Source: an uncultured Alphaproteobacteria bacterium
GTDB lineage: Bacteria > Pseudomonadota > Alphaproteobacteria > Micavibrionales > Micavibrionaceae
Direction of reading: 5' to 3'
Length of the DNA stretch: 8,313 bases
Assembly: GCA_937124505.1 (NCBI GenBank)
Contig: CAKZKV010000268.1
Coordinates: forward strand, 1 to 8,313
Shown one piece after another: positions 4,929 through 8,313 of the stretch. Within the stretch, counting starts at the first letter, position 1, and each line of letters opens with the position of its first letter. Both the position numbers and the translations under genes were made by a program. The notes under the pieces were generated by a model. It was given only the letters and a program-made list of their open reading frames with translations, was not told where the DNA came from and ran no database searches.

Positions 4929-6311
4929 ATGTATGTATATATCATGGGGAAAGAAGGTTCACCGGATAAAAATTCATGGATGACACGTGTGGCACGTTAC
5001 GGACGTGTGTCCGGTGCGATGGCCGGTCTGGGCGCAAAGCTTCTTGGGGAGCGCTATCTTGGCATTAAAATTGAGCGGGAAGATCATGCCCGTCAGTTAA
5101 TGGAGGCTTTGGGAAACCTGAAAGGGCCTCTCATGAAGATTGGGCAGATTCTCTCAACCATCCCGGAAGCGTTGCCCGCTGAGTATGCCAGAGAGCTACA
5201 ACAACTGCAGTCTGATGCGCCCTCTATGGGGTGGCTGTTTGTCAAGCGGCGTATGAAGGCTGAGTTAGGGGCTGGCTGGGAAGGAAAGTTTAAGGAATTT
5301 GAAAAGGAAGCCGCTGCCGCGGCCAGCCTTGGGCAGGTGCATAAAGCAACGCTGCCGGATGGGCGTCTGATTGCGTGCAAGTTACAATATCCGGATATGC
5401 AGTCGGCCATTCAGGCTGATTTATCGCAGCTAAAACTTATTTTTTCTATTTACAAGCGCTATGATCAGTCAATTGAAACAAGTCAGATTTATGAAGAGCT
5501 TTCGGCACGTTTATACGAGGAGCTTGATTATAAAAGGGAAGCCAGACATGCGCAGCTCTATGAGTTTATGCTTCGTGATGAAAAAAACGTGCATATTCCT
5601 GAGGTTGTTGAGGAATTGTCGACTGACAGGCTTCTGACTTCTGTCTGGCTGGACGGAAAAAAAGTGCTGGCTTTTAAGGACGCTGATGCGACGGTTCGTA
5701 ATGCCATTGCCATGAACATGTTTCGCGCCTGGTATGTTCCTCTGTATTACTATGGGGTTATCCATGGAGATCCGCATCTGGGGAATTATACGGTTCGTGA
5801 AGACCTGTCGATTAATTTGCTGGATTTTGGATGTGTCCGCATATTTCCGAGTACGTTCGTTGGCGGGGTGATTGATCTTTATCATGCCTTGATGAACGAT
5901 GATCAGGATTTAGCAGTCCATGCCTATGAAACATGGGGGTTTGAAGGCCTTAGTAAAGAACAGATCGAAACGCTTAATGTCTGGGCGAATTTCTTGTATG
6001 GACCTATAATGGAAGACCGGGTGCGTCCGATTGGCCATGCTGACGGGGCTGTTTATGGTCGTGAAACCGCACAAAAGGTTCATGCGCAATTGAGAGAGCT
6101 TGGAAAGCAAAAAGGCGGGGTGCTGGTGCCTCGTGAATTTGTATTTATGGATCGTGCCGCATTGGGGTTAGGCTCGGTTTTTATACACTTAAATGCTGAA
6201 ATTAACTGGTATCGCGTTTTTAATGAAATGATTGAAGGTTTTGATGTATCTAAAATGAGAGAAACACAGGGTAGCGCATTGAAAAAGTTTGGTTTGATGT
6301 GTGATTGTTAA
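4929..6311 (+). CDS. ABC1/UbiB/ADCK-family atypical kinase
   Basis: The 460-residue protein contains every hallmark of the ABC1 (AarF/UbiB/ADCK) family in order: the KxGQ motif (K70-Q73, MKIGQILS), the Ala-rich nucleotide loop (A128-S133, then LGQVHKA), the ATP-site lysine (K151 in ACKLQYP), an ExD-type stretch (EELDYKREA, 197-205), the catalytic loop HGDPHLGN (279-286) and DFG (299-301). Family members use ATP, mostly as ATPases, and support ubiquinone biosynthesis or other lipid handling. E. coli UbiB ends in membrane helices; this protein has no clear C-terminal membrane segment and ends MCDC, nearer the shorter ADCK3/4-like or other AarF relatives. It is not beside ubiE or ubiJ here, so I give no ubi symbol. 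ATGs at 4929, 4944 and 4980 are all in frame and none has a good ribosome site; the first is reported, and 4944 (MGKEGSP) is as likely. Confidence 0.9.
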   Translation: MYVYIMGKEGSPDKNSWMTRVARYGRVSGAMAGLGAKLLGERYLGIKIEREDHARQLMEALGNLKGPLMKIGQILSTIPEALPAEYARELQQLQSDAPSMGWLFVKRRMKAELGAGWEGKFKEFEKEAAAAASLGQVHKATLPDGRLIACKLQYPDMQSAIQADLSQLKLIFSIYKRYDQSIETSQIYEELSARLYEELDYKREARHAQLYEFMLRDEKNVHIPEVVEELSTDRLLTSVWLDGKKVLAFKDADATVRNAIAMNMFRAWYVPLYYYGVIHGDPHLGNYTVREDLSINLLDFGCVRIFPSTFVGGVIDLYHALMNDDQDLAVHAYETWGFEGLSKEQIETLNVWANFLYGPIMEDRVRPIGHADGAVYGRETAQKVHAQLRELGKQKGGVLVPREFVFMDRAALGLGSVFIHLNAEINWYRVFNEMIEGFDVSKMRETQGSALKKFGLMCDC

Positions 6312-6426
6312 GGTTTTTTGTGCGCTGTGTATTTCTTGAAATGTACGTGCAGGTAACAATATCGTAATACTTTTAGTCTAAAATTAGAGGTTAGGGACGG
6401 AATTTTGCGTATTTGTATTAAAGTGC

Positions 6427-6455
6427 TTGTCCAATAAGTTGGATTTAAATATTGT
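6427..6455 (+). promoter_or_regulatory. Possible promoter of the pseudopilin-fibre gene
   Basis: TTGTCC (6427-6432), 17-base spacer, TATTGT (6450-6455), four of six matches each. It stands about 70 bases before the start at 6528. TCCAA/TTGGA (6430-6434 with 6439-6443) forms a short dyad inside the spacer. The match is modest; the rest of 6312-6527 shows no gene. Confidence 0.25.
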
Positions 6456-6469
6456 TTTTTAAATATTGT
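6444..6469. repeat. 12-bp direct repeat TTTAAATATTGT
   Basis: Exact copies lie at 6444-6455 and 6458-6469, fourteen bases apart start to start, in the leader of the fibre gene and overlapping the proposed -10 box. They may be twin binding sites for a regulator, or just AT-rich slippage. Confidence 0.45.
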
Positions 6470-6527
6470 ATTAGTGACTTTTGCGCCAGATTAGGCGTCC
6501 CTGTGTAAGAATTTTATATGGGTTTGA

Positions 6528-8313
6528 ATGGTTCAGGATAAACCGGATATAACGACGATTTTTTCAAAGGAACGAGGAAATGTTTTCTTCGCTCTTTTTG
6601 GTGCTGTGGCTGTTGTTGGTGTGATTGGTGCGGCTTCTGTAAGTATTATGCGTGGGCCCTTGACCTCAATGGTGGAGGTGAATAAACGGACGCAGGCGGA
6701 GAGTCAGATGCAATTGGCGGGGCGTATGGCCATCGTCCAGTCTGCAGAGCAATCTGCATCAGGGGACTGTGATAGTGACGGATTTATTGAGCCTATCTTG
6801 CCTGCGGCATTTGGAACGGCGCCTGCCGGGACGCTGACAAATGGGGGGGCGCTGCCAAATACCATCGGTGCTACCAAAACAGATCCCTGGGGCACGGAAT
6901 ATGGTTATTGTGTCTGGAATGCCGGGCCAATCAATAACGGATCTGGCTGTAGTGGTTCTTTAATAGACGGGAGTGGCGATTCTCTCGAAGATTACGCGAT
7001 TATTTCTATTATTTCAGCAGGTGCAGACCGCACGTTTTCGACCAATTGTCAGGATTATGCCACCGCAGGGGCCGGAAACAGGCTGGCGGTTAAACCTGCC
7101 GGGACGGATGACATTATCATGGACTTTACCTACGGAGAGGCGCAGGCCTTTGCCGGAGGTTTGTGGCGGTTAAAGTCCGGTTCACCGGATACGGCGGAAA
7201 TCAGTAAGGATCTGGAAGTGACCGGCGGTGCGACCCTCTCCGGCACAAGTTCACTGGATTTGTCCGGGCTGACGGGGTCTTTGTTGTTGCCGGATGATAC
7301 AACCTCCGGCCCTTGTAACGGGGCCAATGACGGGGTGGTGCGCAGAAATACAGGGACGTCACCACCAACCGTAGAGATATGTGATTTTGCGGGTGGTTCC
7401 GGATGGATCAATGTGGCGGCCGGTGCGACAACCATTACGCAGTTGTCCGATGGAGATACGCGTGTGCAGGTAGATGACAGTGTGCCGGAAGTGACGATAG
7501 ACCTGAACGGCTCCGAGATTCTGTCTGTTGATACCTCTGGTCTGGATGCGGGGGCTTTGGATATTTCCACAACCGGAACGCTGGATGCTGGAAATACAGT
7601 CGTGACAGGTACTTTTAATGCAACGGGTGATGTTGATCTGGATGCAAACCTGAATGTGGATGGGGCCGTGACGATTACCAATAGTGGCGCGGCAGATCCG
7701 GCCCGGGCCGTGACGGGAAATGTGACGGCGGCAGATGTCGATTTGACGGGCGATTTAACGCTGGCTGATACGGGGTCTGTTCTCTGGGGGGATGGGACGG
7801 TCAATATTACCGCGGACAGCAGTGCCGATACCTTAACACTCAGTGCCGCAGAGGCCACTCTGAGCGGAAATCTGACGCTCGTCGATCTGACGTCTTCCGG
7901 AACTGCTGATCTGGATACGCTGACAGTCGATAAAACTGTTACCATTACAAACAGTGCGACAGCCGCCACTGCCCTGACGGTTCAGGGCGATATTGATGTC
8001 AACGGTGATGCAAGCATCAGCGGTGATATCGTGGATGTGGTTGATGTTACCCTGACAGGAACGCTGGATGCTGCTGATGGGGTCTTCTCCGGGGACGTGC
8101 AGGCGGATACCTTTACAATTGGGACGGCTCCGAATTTGGGTGTGAACCTTGCGGCGGTTCCCGATTGTGATAATGCAAATGATAAACTGACATGGTCGGC
8201 AGGGTCCGGCTGGGGCTGCGGTGTTGACGGAGCCGGCGGCAGCTCGGGTGACCCAAATGACGAATTGCAAACTCTTTCAGAGGTGTTGACCGAAGGCAAT
8301 GATGCCAGCGGAC
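6528..8313 (+). CDS. Pseudopilin-like protein with long beta-repeat fibre region (3' end outside window)
   Basis: 595 codons are open to the right edge. A basic N-terminus ends in SKERG and leads into a membrane helix (residues about 18-40, NVFFALFGAVAVVGVIGAAS), like a prepilin but without the Glu at +5; Gly17 would be the residue before cleavage. A coiled helix (44-75, Gln/Glu-rich) and a small head follow: a DCDSDGFIEP loop (80-89) and DPWGTEYGYCVW (119-130), then SAGADRT (163-169), the arrangement of GspG-type pseudopilins. From about residue 227 the protein is a run of Asp/Thr/Ser/Gly-rich strands with loosely repeated units (VDGAVTITNSGAAD, VDKTVTITNSATAA; several GTLDA and LTLAD segments), broken by Cys-containing modules at 262-287 and 546-565, and ends DELQTLSEVLTEGNDASG, a stretch seen in tail-fibre-like proteins. 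It is probably an exported pilin-like adhesin comparable in layout to PilV-type tip proteins. An in-frame TGA directly precedes the ATG; the ribosome site (TGGG) is weak. Confidence 0.72.
   Translation, partial: MVQDKPDITTIFSKERGNVFFALFGAVAVVGVIGAASVSIMRGPLTSMVEVNKRTQAESQMQLAGRMAIVQSAEQSASGDCDSDGFIEPILPAAFGTAPAGTLTNGGALPNTIGATKTDPWGTEYGYCVWNAGPINNGSGCSGSLIDGSGDSLEDYAIISIISAGADRTFSTNCQDYATAGAGNRLAVKPAGTDDIIMDFTYGEAQAFAGGLWRLKSGSPDTAEISKDLEVTGGATLSGTSSLDLSGLTGSLLLPDDTTSGPCNGANDGVVRRNTGTSPPTVEICDFAGGSGWINVAAGATTITQLSDGDTRVQVDDSVPEVTIDLNGSEILSVDTSGLDAGALDISTTGTLDAGNTVVTGTFNATGDVDLDANLNVDGAVTITNSGAADPARAVTGNVTAADVDLTGDLTLADTGSVLWGDGTVNITADSSADTLTLSAAEATLSGNLTLVDLTSSGTADLDTLTVDKTVTITNSATAATALTVQGDIDVNGDASISGDIVDVVDVTLTGTLDAADGVFSGDVQADTFTIGTAPNLGVNLAAVPDCDNANDKLTWSAGSGWGCGVDGAGGSSGDPNDELQTLSEVLTEGNDASG

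Noticed and set aside
6580..6624. ATG after AGGAACGAGGAA that would start a 14-residue hydrophobic peptide
   Set aside because: The purine-rich stretch is explained by Lys-Glu-Arg-Gly codons of the fibre gene, and the peptide frame closes at once inside the membrane-helix codons.
7130..7969. A 279-codon open frame on the minus strand, rich in Val, Ser, Pro and Thr
   Set aside because: It is the antisense shadow of the repetitive fibre region. The plus-strand frame runs unbroken from 6528 to the edge with recognisable domains, and the minus product is low-complexity without motifs.

Overview
The window most likely comes from an alphaproteobacterial chromosome. The best taxonomic marker is a clear GapR/DUF2312 protein (3693-3995, minus), a nucleoid-associated family essentially restricted to Alphaproteobacteria. 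The mix of Tad-pilus genes, an ABC1-type kinase, an IcmL-like protein and a pseudopilin-like fibre protein fits a free-living or predatory/host-associated lineage such as the Micavibrio-like bacteria. That narrower guess is weak. TAG, TAA and TAG-terminated genes of ordinary appearance show that the standard stop code applies.

Layout. Bases 1-284 (plus) are the 3' end of tadC, an inner-membrane component of a Tad/Flp pilus machine. A convergent minus-strand block follows, read from about 3026 down to 297: a 179-codon unknown gene interrupted by an in-frame amber codon (2487-3026), a secreted stand-alone secretin/pilus N-terminal-domain protein (1849-2409), a TadD-like TPR lipoprotein (1081-1818), and an AT-rich membrane-anchored protein of unknown function (297-995). 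The middle two are Tad accessory proteins, so this block is probably the flank of a Tad locus whose core lies upstream of the window.

Bases 3027-3443 hold no gene. They contain a compact nested inverted-repeat element (3132-3287) and a promoter bracketed by two related palindromes that look like operators. These precede a small lipoprotein gene (3444-3692, plus). That gene ends exactly where gapR, on the opposite strand, ends: the two stop codons touch. gapR lies 12 bases behind a gene for an IcmL/DotI-like single-pass membrane protein (4008-4712, minus), probably as one transcript.

Bases 4929-6311 (plus) encode an ABC1/UbiB/ADCK-family atypical kinase with all signature motifs. From 6528 to the window edge (plus) runs a long open gene: an N-terminal prepilin-like transmembrane helix, a pseudopilin-like head with a DPWG motif and a DxDxDG loop, and then a long run of Asp/Thr/Gly/Ser-rich beta-type repeats like those of fibre adhesins. 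It is incomplete at the right edge. Together with the Tad genes it suggests a surface-structure theme (pilus assembly, secreted pilus accessory factor, pilin-like adhesin), but no operon links the two ends of the window.

The items most worth a second look are the pseudopilin-fibre chimera, the amber-interrupted gene, the nested repeat element, and the double palindrome around the lipoprotein promoter.
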